DNA from: Chamaecrista fasciculata
Taxonomy: Eukaryota; Streptophyta; Magnoliopsida; Fabales; Fabaceae
Reading direction: 5' to 3'
DNA length: 64,000 nt
Assembly: GCA_003254925.1 (NCBI GenBank)
Contig: QANZ01008445.1
Coordinates: 36,821 to 100,820, forward strand
Positions 11,796 to 23,400 of the stretch are shown here, piece by piece; within the stretch, counting starts at the first letter, position 1, and each line of letters begins with the position of its first letter. Below the pieces are notes generated by a model, which saw only the letters and a program-made list of their open reading frames with translations, ran no database searches and was not told the origin of the DNA. The position numbers were made by a program, and so were the translations under genes.

Positions 11796-14326
11796 ATGGA
11801 TGTCAATCCTCCGCATCCTCCTTTGCAAGGCACTGAAAGTGCAACCATTGAGTTCAATGCTTCTTCAATTCCTAGTCAATTGCCTAGAAAGAGGTTGGCA
11901 ATTTCTACTGATATGGGTATGGATGAAGATGGAAAACCAAGATCTAGAGAAACCTTTACCATTCGAGAAAAATTGGTTATGGAAATCATTGAGAATGACC
12001 GTCCCTATTCGTTTTGTGAATATGAAGGAGTTATAGAAAGGTTCAAGTATCTCAATCCAGATGTTGACTTTGTTTCTAGAAATACTATTGTTGGTGACAT
12101 GCGGGCAGTGTATATGTCTAAAAAGGAAAGTTTGAAGGAAGAGTTAGCTAACATTCCTAGTAGGATTTGTCTCACATATAATGTTTGGACAGCTTGCACT
12201 ACTGAAGATTATATTTGTCTAACTGCGCATTATGTTGATTCAACTTTTACCTTGTGCAATATAATTCTTGGTTTTAGTAATATGCCTCCTCCACAGTCAG
12301 AGTATGAATCATCTAGAAAAGTGATTGATATTTTAAAAGATTGGGGTATAGAGAAAAGAATTTTCTCAATTACTTTGGACAATGCATCTGGCAATATTGG
12401 CATGCAAGATATGTTGAAGGAGCAACTTTGTATTCAAAATAATTTGTTATGCAATGGTCAGTTTTTCCATGTCCCCTGTTTTGCCAATATTTTGAATTTA
12501 ATCGTCCAGGAAGGTTTGGAAGTGGCTAATGATGTTTTGCTCAAAATTAGAGAGAGTGTTGTATATGTGAAGTCGTTAGAGGTAAGAATGAAAAAGTTTG
12601 AAGAGTGTGTGAAAAATCTCCACATTGAAGGGGGTGTTCATTTGCACTTGGATGAACCCAATAGATGGAATTCGTCTTTTACTATGCTTAAAAGTGCATT
12701 GGAGTATAAAAGTGCTTTTGCTAGCTTTCAAGAAGAAGATGAAAATTATACATATTGTCCATCTAGTCATGAATGGGAGACAGGAGAAAAAATGTTGGAA
12801 TTTCTTAGGCCATTTAATGATGTTACCAATTTGATCTCTTGTTCCACTCCTTCAACCTCAAACATATATTTCACAGAAGTTTGGTGTATTGAGTGCGAGT
12901 TGATTCAGAATTCAAATAATGAAGATGACACTATAAGGGATATGGCCATTAGGATGAAGATGAAATTTGATGAGTATTGGGATAAACATAGTGTTGTGTT
13001 TGCACTTGGAGCGGTTCTCGACCCGGAATTCAAGTTTACATCATTGGAATATTGTTACAATAATGTTGATCCTAGTACTTGCCAATTGAAGTTAGAGGTT
13101 GTGAGAAGAAAGTTGTTTCAACTCTATGATGCATATGTCTCTGCTGCTTCTTCAAGTTCGAGTCAAACTAAATCACCAACTATGGTAAGTTTTACATTTG
13201 TATAATCTTTTTAGGGTAAATTACACTTTGGTACCCTGTGGTTTGACCCTATTTCACTTTGGTATCTTGTAGTTTGGAACCTGACACTTTGGTACCCTGT
13301 GATATTTTTCCATTAACACTTTGGTACGCTTTGGAGCTATTTTGCAATTTTAACCTTACCAAATTTTGAAAAAAATTACATATTGAACTCAAAAAATTTT
13401 CAAAAAATTAAAAATAGGTCCCTAGATTCATATTATCTAGGGACTAAAATGAAAACTTTAAAAAATATTTGTGGTCAATATGTAATTTTTGCAAAATTTG
13501 TTATGGTTAAAATTACAAAATAACCCCAAAAGGTACCAAAGTGTTAATGGAGAATACCACGGGGTACCAAAGTGTCAGGTTTCAAACCACAGGGTACCAA
13601 AGTATAATTTACCCATTTTTTTATTCGTTTCTTTATTTTATTTACAAATTTATAACCATAAAACTAATTAAATTTGTTCTTTTGTGCATTTGTAATATTG
13701 AGAAGGCCCTTCAGGATATTGAAAATCAAATTGCTGTTTCTGCTACAGCGGGAAAATCCCAATTGGAATTATACTTGGATGAACCGAAGCTTGATAATTG
13801 TTCCTCTGAAGATCATGTCTTGCAATATTGGGAAGCCAATAGAACTAGATTTCCAGATTTGTCCCTTATGGCAATTGATATATTAAGCATTCCAATGACT
13901 ACGGTGGGTTTAAAATCAGTCTTTAATATTGGTTTTCAATCCTTATACAGGTACCGGAATTGTCGTCTCTCGGAAGAGGAGCGAGTTTTAATTTGCTCCC
14001 GAAATTGGTTAATTGGTTTTAAACGTGAAGGTATTATACAATTTTGGATTTTGATTTATTAACTTTTGATTCTTTTCCTTTTTTTGATATTGAGCTGATT
14101 TCCTTACTTATTTTGCTTTAAAGGTGAACATGCACCACATTCACTAGTTACAGATGATGAAGATGAAGATGAAGATGATGAAGATGATGAAGATGAAGAT
14201 GAAGATGAAGATGAAGATGAAGATGAAGATGATGATGAAAATGAAGATGAAGATGATGATGAAGATGAAGATGATGAAGAAGATGAAGATTATGAAGATG
14301 ATGAAGATGAAGATGAAGATGATTAG
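11796..14326 (+). CDS. hAT-transposase-derived (RICESLEEPER-like) protein, array copy 2
   Basis: Exons 11796-13184, 13706-14030 and 14124-14326 join in phase to 638 aa. Architecture is as copy 1: no BED finger, Asp in 'TLDNASGN', CFAN in place of CxxH, dimerisation region with Lys in 'LKSVFN' where Glu is expected. Compared with copies 1 and 3 it lacks two codons near residue 55 and 21 codons at the end of exon 1. Intron 1 is 521 nt because a 401-bp transposon sits in it. The tail is expanded to about 57 residues, nearly all Asp/Glu (one Asn, one Tyr), encoded by a GATGAA-type microsatellite. Exon 2 is almost the same as in copy 3 (5 of 108 residues differ), while exon 1 differs far more. The intact frame despite all this suggests it is still used; expression is unproven. 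Confidence 0.86.
13214..13614. mobile_element. MULE-like inverted-repeat element inside intron 1 of hAT-derived gene 2
   Basis: Starts GGGTAAATTACACTTTGGTA and ends with the near-complement 'taccaaagtataatttaccc'. Flanks ATCTTTTTA and ATTTTTTTA form a 9-bp duplication with one mismatch. Copies 1 and 3 have the empty site. The same family occurs at 32884-33313. The splice sites of the host intron are untouched. Confidence 0.85.
14151..14323 (+). repeat. GATGAA/GAAGAT microsatellite coding the acidic tail
   Basis: Imperfect triplet array of GAT and GAA codons inside the last exon of copy 2. All changes are multiples of three, so the frame is kept. Copies 1 and 3 have much shorter versions (8557-8621 and about 19763-19789). 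Confidence 0.85.
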
Positions 14327-15916
14327 TAAAGAATGTCTGATTATCTAGAACTGTTTGTTGAATGGCTGATGTGCGACATTATTTTGGGAGGTCAAATGTA
14401 GTTGTGTTTTGATGTGGTATTAATGCCAATGCTCTAAGAAATTAAGAATGTCATTAATGATTTGTAAATATTAAAAAAAATGATCGAGAACGTTTATTTT
14501 CTAAGCTTGTAGCTAACAGTTTTACCACAATGATATTTCTCACATTAATGATATTTCTCACATTATGATTCAAAGTGAGTTAAAATGTGGAGTAAAAGTT
14601 AAGGGATGCCCTACAATGTCACTTGTATTAATGCAACAAGTGATGTGCCAGGATTTTAATCATTCACATAATTTAACAAAACAAAAATTAATGGAATGAT
14701 GATTTGTTCAACCAGTTACAAAATTTTTAATATTAAAAAATTATTTAAAATACTAAAAAGTTCAGGTGATATATATTCAACAGTAAAACATAGTCCATAA
14801 TCTTATAAAAATTATAAATTAGTTAGTATTGTATCTAATTTTAATAAAATTGATATACAACTATATATTACATAAACATCATATGCACAATAAAAAAAAC
14901 CCAAATGTATTTTCTTTTCATTTTTCACGATTCAGCCTTACGATACTCGAAAAATTGTGAAAAACACCGAGATTTATAGTGAGAAGATTTTAAAGTGTTT
15001 TATCGTTTGAATCGTGAAAAATAAAGAGGAAAATGAACATTTCAAAGCTTTGTATTATTTTAAGGGTAATCATACAAGAAATTCTATTGTTTGGACTAAT
15101 CAAAATATGTTTCTTTCTCTCTTTTTTTTTTTTTTTTTTTTTTTTTNNNNNNNGTTTCTTTCTCTCTTTTTTTTTTTTTTGTTTTCTCTTTCTTTTTAAT
15201 TTTTCAAACTACTTTTCATCGAAAATTGTGTAAAATAAAAGGCAAAATATGTGAATAGCTTTAGCACCGGAGATTTTTGTATCATTTCCAAAAAAAAAGT
15301 TGAACGGTTATTTTAATCATAAATGTATACTTTATTGTTAATTCTGATTTTTTATATTTCAAAATATTTAAATTGGTCATAAATATTGACAAAATATTTT
15401 ATTTTAGTTTGAAACTGTTAAATTCGTCATATTCGAACTTAAAACGAGAGAGATATGATCAAGTTAACTTGTTTAACCGTGAAACGAGCCATCTACTTTC
15501 TAGATCGAATTGACTTCATTTTTTGATAACCCCAATTGAATAGAGAAAGTACTTTTGAGATCAAAACATAACTCTAAACTCGTCACATGTTAACATAAAA
15601 TGAGATAAATATAACTATATTCAATACTTTGGGACCAAAATAAAATATTTTATCAACATTTAAGATCAATTTAAACATTTTGAATATAAAAGATCAAAAT
15701 AAACATCCTAACATATATTTTGGATCAAAATGACCCTCCGAGAAAAAAAAAAACCGATGTAAATTCCTATTTGTTCTACAAATTCTGTTTAAAAAGTCAT
15801 TGTCATGTAGTTTCAATACTTGGAAATATTTAAAGAAGTAGGTTCTCTCTCTAAAAAAAAAGTGAACCACATGAGAGAAGAGCAAATTGATGGATGTGAA
15901 GCACAAAGTCCCAATG
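14327..15916. other. Spacer between array copies 2 and 3, with an assembly gap
   Basis: 3' flank of copy 2, then AT-rich sequence and a foldback block (about 15340-15710). Seven Ns at 15147-15153 lie in a T-run, and 'gtttctttctctct' appears on both sides of them, so the contig ends probably overlap and the T-run is represented twice. No gene seen. Confidence 0.55.
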
Positions 15917-15923
15917 TATAAAC
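15917..15923 (+). promoter_or_regulatory. Displaced TATA box of hAT-derived gene 3
   Basis: TATAAAC in the same sequence context as the gene 2 TATA box ('cccaatgtataaa'). A transposon at 15936-16373 now places it about 540 bp from the conserved leader block instead of about 50 bp. No clear replacement TATA box is seen between 16374 and 16455. Confidence 0.45.
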
Positions 15924-15935
15924 CCAATAAATAAA

Positions 15936-16373
15936 GGTTAAATTGCACTTTTGCTCCCATAACTTTAGCAAAGATCTCAATTTGGTTATATAACTAATTT
16001 TTGTTGCAACTTTGATCCCATAACTTTGGAAAAGGTCTCAGTTTGGTCCCATAACTTTTGAAAATGTCTCACCGTTGATCCCAAGCTGATTTCCATATAT
16101 TATTTGCCGTTAAATTCACTTCACCATATTCGCCACGTCATCATTCAACTCAGTATGTCAGATCATCTTAAACGGCAGAAAATGGATAAAAATCAATTTG
16201 GGACCAACGGTGAGACGTTTTCAGAAGTTATGGGACCAAAATTGCAACAAAAAAGTTATGGGACCAAATTGATACCTTTGCCAAAGTTATGGGACTAAAA
16301 TTGCAACAAAAAAAATTATGGGACCAAATTAAAAACTTTGCCAAAATTGTGGGACTAAAAGTGCACTTTAGCC
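15936..16373. mobile_element. MULE-like inverted-repeat element in the promoter of hAT-derived gene 3
   Basis: Begins GGTTAAATTGCACTTTTG and ends AAAAGTGCACTTTAGCC, the same family as 950-1349. Sequence homologous to copy 2 resumes on both sides, so this is an insertion. A clean target duplication is not visible (left ATAAATAAA, right TTTCAAATT), so the ends may have eroded. Confidence 0.75.
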
Positions 16374-16471
16374 TTTCAAATTACACGCATTGACAGGGTC
16401 TCTTGTGAATTCTGATAGTGATACACTGATACAACGTTCGTCGTCTTTTAGAAAGAGAAGCTTCTATCAAA

Positions 16472-16481
16472 GCGCGGGAAA
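16472..16481 (-). promoter_or_regulatory. E2F-type site, gene 3
   Basis: GCGCGGGAAA, kept although the upstream promoter was split by a transposon. The first leader exon ends at 16547 ('cttcaag' then gtacgt). Confidence 0.55.
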
Positions 16482-17715
16482 AAAATATCCCATCTTCATC
16501 TCAATTCTCAACACAAGAAAGAGGATATTGTTTTCTACTGCTTCAAGGTACGTCTTCCCCAAATTTCATTCCGCAAACAAACCCTAATGCTATTTCACTC
16601 TGTTCATATTATGCTAGATTTTTTAAGCGATTATTAAGATGAAACACTGCTATTTCACTCTGTTCACTGGTCTGGGGTTAGAAAATTAGGTCACTTTAAA
16701 ATCTTGCCGATATAAGTCAGCCTGTTTATATTAATATATTTCGTAAACTTGTTTAGGGTTCGATTCAGTTTTCTTCTTCTTTCTCCTTCTGACTTCCATT
16801 TTCAGCTACTCTGCCTCTGACTCTTTGTTTGGTGTTTACCTCTCCAGTGATTAGCCACTCATTCCTTCACAGCAGCTCTCAATTTAGTTCAGTGATTATT
16901 CACAGTCTCAGCAGCTCTACACATTGCCTCTAGCCCTCTACGGTATGATTTTGTGTTGTGTGATACTGATACAGTGAGTGAGGCTTCAGAATTAAGAATT
17001 TTTAAGCTCATTTTTCTTATTCATTTTTTATATGAATATGATATATGAACTGTGATGGAATGGAATGGACTCAACTGTGTATTTGTCTATACCATAGGCA
17101 GTTAATATCAGTGATGTCATACTTTGATTTGTTCTGCATCGTTAAGATATTGAAATTGTTTTCTACTTATGGAAAAATTAAACAGTAATAATCATTGATG
17201 GATTTGTGATACAAAATTGTATTTGTTCAATGTATTATGTATGTTGGAGAGTGTGGAAGCTTTACTACAAACATCATTTTGATGAACAACTATGTTGGAG
17301 ACAAGCTATATTACTTAAGCTATTGGGTTCCCGTAGGCTGTGGCTGTATAAGAAAAGGATTACTTTTACTTAAATTATGCCATTTTGCATGGGATCTTAT
17401 ATTAACTTGCTTAATGTCTCTATCTTTGTTCAAATGAGTTTATGGTAACGAAGAATTTGGTGTCTCGATCAATTTATAATCCTTAACTAATTAGTTTGTA
17501 CTGTAGAAAACGATTTATATTATCCTCATGGCCTCGTCCAGTCATCCTCATATTAGAAGTATGAATCTTTGATTTTGGTGTTCATTTTGTCCAACTTCGG
17601 GTGCAAAAACAGATTAGAGTAGAAAAATAGAAATAGATGTGAAGTTTAATTTCCATCCAACATTAGATATCAAAGCCAGAAATTTAAAACTGCATATTTG
17701 TTTTGTAGTGTAGAA

Positions 17716-19795
17716 ATGGATGTCAATCCTCCGCATCCTCCTTTGCAAGGCACTGAACGTGCAACCATTGGGTCAAATGCTTTTTCAGTTCCTAGTCAAT
17801 TGCCTAGAAAGAGGTTGGCAATTTCTACTGATATGGGTATGGGTGAAGATGGAAAACCAAGATCTAGAGAAACCTTTCAGAAGACCTTTCGAGGCAAATT
17901 TAATATGGCAATCATTGAGAATGACCTTCCCCTTTCGTTTTCTGAATATGAAGGATTTAGAGAAATGTTGAACTATATCAATCCAGATGTTGAGTTTGTT
18001 TCTAGAAATACTATTGTTGGTGACATGCGGACGCTGTATATGTCTAAAAAGGAAAGTTTGAAGCAAGAGTTAGCTAACATTCCTAGTAGGGTTTGTGTCA
18101 CATATAATGTTTGGACAGCTTGCACTACTGAAGAATATATTTGTCTAACTGCGCATTATGTTGATTCAACTTTTACCTTGTGCAATAAAATTCTTGGTTT
18201 TAGTAATATGCCTTATCCACAGTCAGAGTATGAATCATCTAGAAAAGTGATTGATATTTTAAAAGATTGGGGTATAGAGAAAAGAGTTTTCTCAATTACT
18301 TTGGACAATGCATCTGGAAATATTGGCATGCAAGATATGTTGAAGGAGCAACTTTGTATTCAAAATAATTTGTTATGCAATGGTCAGTTTTTCCATGTCC
18401 CGTGTTTTGCCCATATTTTGAATTTAATCGTTCAGGAAGGTTTGGAAGTGATTAATGATGTTTTGCTCAAAATTAGACAGAGTGTCGTATATGTGAAGTG
18501 GTTAAAGGAAAGAATGAAAAAGTTTGAAGAGTGTGTGAAAAATCTCCAAATTGAAGGGGGTGTTCATTTGCACTTGGATGTACCCAATAGATGGAACTCA
18601 TCTTTTATGATGCTTGAAAGTGCATTGAAGTATAAAAGTGCTTTTGCTAGGTTTCAAGAAGAAGATGAAAATTATAAATATTGTCCATCTAGTCATGAAT
18701 GGGAGAGAGGAGAAAAAATGTTGGAATTTCTTAGGCCATTTAATGATGTTACCAATTTGATCTCTAGTTCCACTCCTCCAACCTCAAACATATATTTCAC
18801 AGAAGTTGGGTATATTGAGTGCAAGTTGATTGAGAATGCAAATAATGAAGATGACACTATAAGGGATATGGCAATTAGGATGAAGATCAAATTTGATGAG
18901 TATTGGGGTAAATATAGTGTTGTGTTTGCACTTGGAGCAGTTCTCGACCCGCGAATGAAGTTTACACTATTGGAACATTGTTACAACAAAGTTGATCCTA
19001 CTACTTGCCAATTGAAGTTAGAGGTTGTGAGAAGAAAGCTGTTTCAACTCTATGATGCATATGTCTCTTCTGCTTCTTCAAGTTCGAGTCAAACTAAATC
19101 ACCAAATATTTCAAGACCTCGTGAACTAGCATTGAGTGAAAGTGGAAGAGGACTAAGATTTTCATCATTTATGGTCAGTTTTACATTTGTATAATTTGTT
19201 TGTTTCATTTCTTTATTTTATTTTCAAATTTATAACCATAAAACTAATTCTATCTGTTCTCTTGTGCATTTGTAATATTGAGAAGGCCCTTCAGGATATT
19301 GAAAATCAAATTGCTGTTTCTGCTACTGCGGGAAAATCCCAATTGGAAGTATACTTGGGTGAACCGAAGCTTGATAATTGTTCCTCTGAAGATCATGTCT
19401 TGCAATATTGGGAAGCCAATAGAACTAGATTTCCAGATTTGTCCCTTATGGCAATTGATATATTAAGCATTCCAATGACTACGGTGGGTTTAAAATCAGT
19501 CTTTAATATTGGTTTTCAATCCTTATACAGGTACCGGAATTGTCGTCTCTCGGAAGAGGAGCGAGTTTTAATTTGCTCCCGAAATTGGTTACTTGGTTTT
19601 AATCATGAAGGTAATATACAATTTTGGATTTTGATTTATTAACTTTTGATGTTTTCTTTTTTGATATTGAGCTGATTTCCTTACTTATTTTGCTTTAAAG
19701 ATGAACTTGATGATGATGCACCACATCCACTGGTTACAAATGGGGCAGAATCAAACATTGCCATAGAAGATGATAAAGATGAAGATGATTGGTGA
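17716..19795 (+). CDS. hAT-transposase-derived (RICESLEEPER-like) protein, array copy 3
   Basis: Exons 17716-19173, 19286-19610 and 19701-19795 join in phase to 625 aa. The start is the first ATG after the 'ttttgtag' acceptor, seven bases upstream, exactly as in the other copies. This copy keeps CFAH before 'ILNLIVQ', the usual Cys-x-x-His of the family, which copies 1 and 2 have lost. It shares their missing BED finger and the Glu-to-Lys change ('LKSVFN'). The donor of intron 1 is gtcagt rather than the stronger gtaagt of copy 2. The tail is short (…EDDKDEDDW) and less acidic, preceded by a stretch of mixed residues. Presumed nuclear; partners unknown. Confidence 0.87.
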
Positions 19796-20247
19796 ACTAG
19801 AGATTAAATATTGTTGAAGTTTTATTGTTATTTTGTTCTTAGTTAAAATCATGATTATCTAGAATTGTTTGTTGAATGGCTGATGTGCGACATTGTTTTG
19901 GAAGGTCAAATGTAGTTGTGTTTTGATGTGTTATTAATGCCAATGCTCTAAGAAATTATGATTAGGTTAATTTTAAACATGATTTATCTTTTTAAAAAAA
20001 TTTAACATATTTTAGAAGTTGGTTTTTTTTTTACATCAGTAATTTCTAAATGTTCATTAGGAATTTAGGATATTTATACGATTTTATGAAGCATACACAC
20101 TGACACGAACACGGGACACGAATACGAATATTATATTAAAATGGCCAAAAAGATAAAAAACACATAAAATAGAATTGTATATTGTATACGTATATCTTTT
20201 AATGAGCTTTCTTCTTATATTAATTAGGATCAATCATTTTTTTTATT
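19796..20247. other. 3' flank of hAT-derived gene 3
   Basis: The 3' untranslated region matches copy 2 for about 170 bases ('ttgttgaatggctgatgtg'). Then AT-rich sequence with an ACACG-rich repeat fragment near 20090. No gene seen. Confidence 0.5.
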
Positions 20248-20876
20248 GGCAAAAGATTTGTCGGTGCCCCTAACATTTGGGGTCAGTTTGAGTTATGCTC
20301 GTAAGTTTGTTTTGTATCAGTTATGCTCCCAATGTTTCACATTGTTGTCAATTATACTCAAACCTCATTTTTTTGGGGTCAAAGTCCTATTTTGATCCCT
20401 TAAGTTTGCTCAAAGTTTCGTTTTAGTCTCTCAAGTCTCCGACGAACTTTTCAGTGAGATACACGGCGACTTTGACTATTACAAAAACTCTTAATCCAAG
20501 ATTTTTTGATCTTTTGAGTTCAATGACGATTTTCATTTTGCGAAAAATTACACAATTGTCGAGAATCATATTTTCGGTCATTTGTTCGCAAAATGCAGGT
20601 CGTCATTGAACTCAGGAGGTCAAAAAACCTTGGATTATTAGATTTTGTAATCGTCAAGTTCGCCGTATATCTCGCCCGAAAATTCGCCGTGTATCTGTCG
20701 GAAAGTTCGCCGGAGACTTGAGGGACCAAAACGAAACTTTGAGCAAACTTGAGGGACCCAAATAAGACTTTGGCCCAAAAATATTGAGGTTAAGGTATAA
20801 TTGACAATAATATGAAATGTTGGGGGCATAACTGAAACTAACCCCAAACGTTAGGGGCACCAACAAGTCTTGTGCC
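20248..20876. mobile_element. Long-armed inverted-repeat element (629 bp)
   Basis: Begins GGCAAAAGATTTGTCGGTGC and ends with its imperfect complement ('gcaccaacaagtcttgtgcc'). The arms are long and can fold back over most of the element. Flanks TTTTTTATT and TTTTTCATT are a 9-bp duplication with one mismatch. A related element is at about 36049-36620. No transposase. Confidence 0.75.
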
Positions 20877-20899
20877 TTTTTCATTTTACTTCTTTTAGA

Positions 20900-21260
20900 A
20901 GACTTATTTTGGTCCTTAAATTTATATCAAAACAATTATTTAGTCCTTAAATAATCAAAATATATTACTCAGTCTTTGAATTATTGCAATTGTCAACCAT
21001 TTGGTCCTTGAGTCAAATTCAGGGACCAAATAGTACAAGTTCAGGAATTAAAAGTATAAAATTAGTTCAAATTCAGAGATCAAATAGTATTAATTTAGTA
21101 CAAACTCAAGGACCAAAAAGTATAAAATTAGTTCAAATTCAGGGACCAAATTGCCACAAGGTACCAAATAGTTGATAATTGAAATATTTCAGGGATCAAA
21201 TCATATATTTCAATTATCGAGGGACTGATTAGTTGACTTAGTGTAAATTCAAAGACCAAA
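20900..21260. repeat. Foldback block of 'ggtccttaaat' phrases
   Basis: Repeated 'caaattcagggaccaaa' phrases preceded by their complements. The same family occurs at about 4625-5040 and, more distantly, 44900-45345. No coding content. Confidence 0.5.
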
Positions 21261-21774
21261 TAATATGTTTTCTCTTTTTTTTTCTATCTTATATAAATAC
21301 TCTTTTATTGATAAATTATTTCATCTTATTTTGACATTTTTTATATCAACAATAATTGCATAATGAATTTTCTAAATCATACAAATTATTAGAATAAAGT
21401 TTCTGAAATAATATGAAAAATACTTTCTAAAAAAAATTATAATTGTCAAGGTTAAAAAAATTTCAAAAGAACATTTACAATAAATATAACTATAAATAAT
21501 TTCTATTAAAAAAAACAACTAATATAATTTTAAAAGTAAAGATATAATTTAATATTATTTTTATATTTAACTTTTTAATAATATTGATATTAGACATATT
21601 TTTATATACTTATATTTTTAAAAAAGAATTAATTAAATTTTTATATTTAATATTTATAATATGTATTCATATTTTATATAATAGTTCCCCCCTCCGTATA
21701 AAATTTCTGCCTCCTTCCCTGCGGATAGAACTAACTGATATACCAAAATGTAAATAAAATTGTTCATCGGAGCA
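21261..21774. other. AT-rich intergenic sequence
   Basis: Extremely AT-rich. I see no gene, RNA or clear transposon ends. Confidence 0.5.
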
Positions 21775-22365
21775 TCCTAACTCGCGAGCCCGCGAATCCG
21801 CAAAAACCAACCCAACCCGCAGTCACGGGCTGGGTTGGGTTGGGTTCGCGGGTTGGTCTGCGGGCTGGAGGTTTATGAACCCAACCCAACCCGCGACCCG
21901 CAAATACATATAATATATATATTTTTATAATTAATTACTAATATATATAATATATTATAGAGTAAACTAATAATTTGTTCCTTGAAAGATCACTGAGCTA
22001 ACAACTCGATCCTTGAAAGATTGAAATGTATAATTTAGTCCCTGAAAAATCAAAATGGTGTACTAATTAGTCCTTTTTATGGACAAAATAATATATCGTT
22101 TTAATCTTTCAAGGACTAAAAAGTATACCATTTTGATCTTTTAGGGACTAAATTGTATATTTCAATCTTTCAGGGACCAAATTGTTAATTTACTTTGTGT
22201 TATTTTGTTGTTTAAAAAAAAAATCAACCCGCGGGTTGGGTTGGTTCGGGTTGAATTTTAAAAATTGCAAAACCCAACCCAACCCAACCCGCAGATTGAT
22301 GTGCGGGTTGGGATGAGATTTTCCCTCATCCCGCCTCAACCCAACTCTCGCTCACCCGTAGTGGA
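21775..22365. mobile_element. Foldback element with GGGTTGGGTT / AACCCAACCC arms
   Basis: The left arm (about 21780-21905) and right arm (about 22226-22365) are complementary and rich in 'cccaaccc'. The middle (about 21960-22200) is itself a smaller foldback of 'ttgaaagattgaaatgtata' type. The ends are not sharply defined. It is not telomeric DNA, because the unit is not TTTAGGG. Confidence 0.55.
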
Positions 22366-22470
22366 GAACTTTTGTTTTAAGAAGAAAGAAAGACATGAAA
22401 AAGTTATACTGATGCATGTATATTTTATCATATATTGAGATATAACATAGTACTACAGAAATTTCGTCTT

Positions 22471-22498
22471 GCTATATATATATATATATATATATATA
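22471..22498. repeat. (TA)n microsatellite
   Basis: Alternating TA run in AT-rich DNA upstream of the X8 gene. A (GA)n run follows a single-base gap (N at 23036) at 23037-23056. Confidence 0.8.
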
Positions 22499-23400
22499 AA
22501 AAGTAGTACAGAAATATGTTCTTTAGTTAATTAGGAATATCTAGCAATTAATAAGTATAAACAATCCTATGTAAGACGAAACATGGAGACAAGGTAGCTT
22601 GAGAATGAAAAAAAATTGAGCTAACTTCTTAATGGAGAAGACAGTAATCACTTAATTAGACATTTCCTGGAAAAGGAATCCTGAGAAAGTCTCCAATCAG
22701 AAGAAACGAAAATAATTTGCATTTATATATGTAAATACTTAAAATTATAGGATATTTGTATCAAAAAATATATAGGATATTATATCTTTTTCTTAACAAA
22801 AATAAATTAATTAATCACAACTGCATATGTATTTATAACAATTCTTTTTTAAAAACTCATATATACTATTTTAAGATATTTGTCAACTATGTATTACCTT
22901 GACATATCTATTTTTAATAAAATTGATATACACCTATTTTTTCCCCTCCAATCTGAGATTTTATTTATGGGAATTGGAGGAAGCACTATATCAATCAATT
23001 ACTCGTTGATAATATACATATCATACAAATTTTATNGAGAGAGAGAGAGAGAGAGATCAAATTTAGCTCCAAACAGCAACTTTCTCACCTCCACTTTTTG
23101 CACCTTCTCTTGCTTGCTAATTTCAACAATCAAATGTCTCCTTTCTCAAGTTTTCTTTTATTCTTCCTTCTCTGGTTGATCCAAGAAAGCTATGATTCTT
23201 CAAGCTTTTATTTGTATATATATAATTTTATATATATATATATAAGATGCAAAATAAAAAGAAGAAATTCTTCTCCACAGGAACTCCAGCATTGATGCTT
23301 CCCTTGCATAATAATATATCTTAGCTTCTCTAACATTGTTTCTGAGCAAGAAGGATCATCATCATCATCTGCATTCTCACCATACAAGAAAATCTCAGAA

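Noticed and set aside
14154-14348. Met/Lys-rich frame across the GATGAA repeat
   Set aside because: It is the shifted reading of the Asp/Glu codons of the last exon of hAT-derived gene 2.
5075-19930. The three hAT-derived genes as active autonomous transposons
   Set aside because: Missing BED finger, Glu-to-Lys in the catalytic motif of all copies, head-to-tail spacing with shared flanking DNA, and no hAT terminal repeats found around them.
21775-22365. AACCC/GGGTT arms as interstitial telomere repeat
   Set aside because: The unit is CCCAACCCAA-like and not the plant telomere TTTAGGG; the two blocks are complementary arms of a foldback element.
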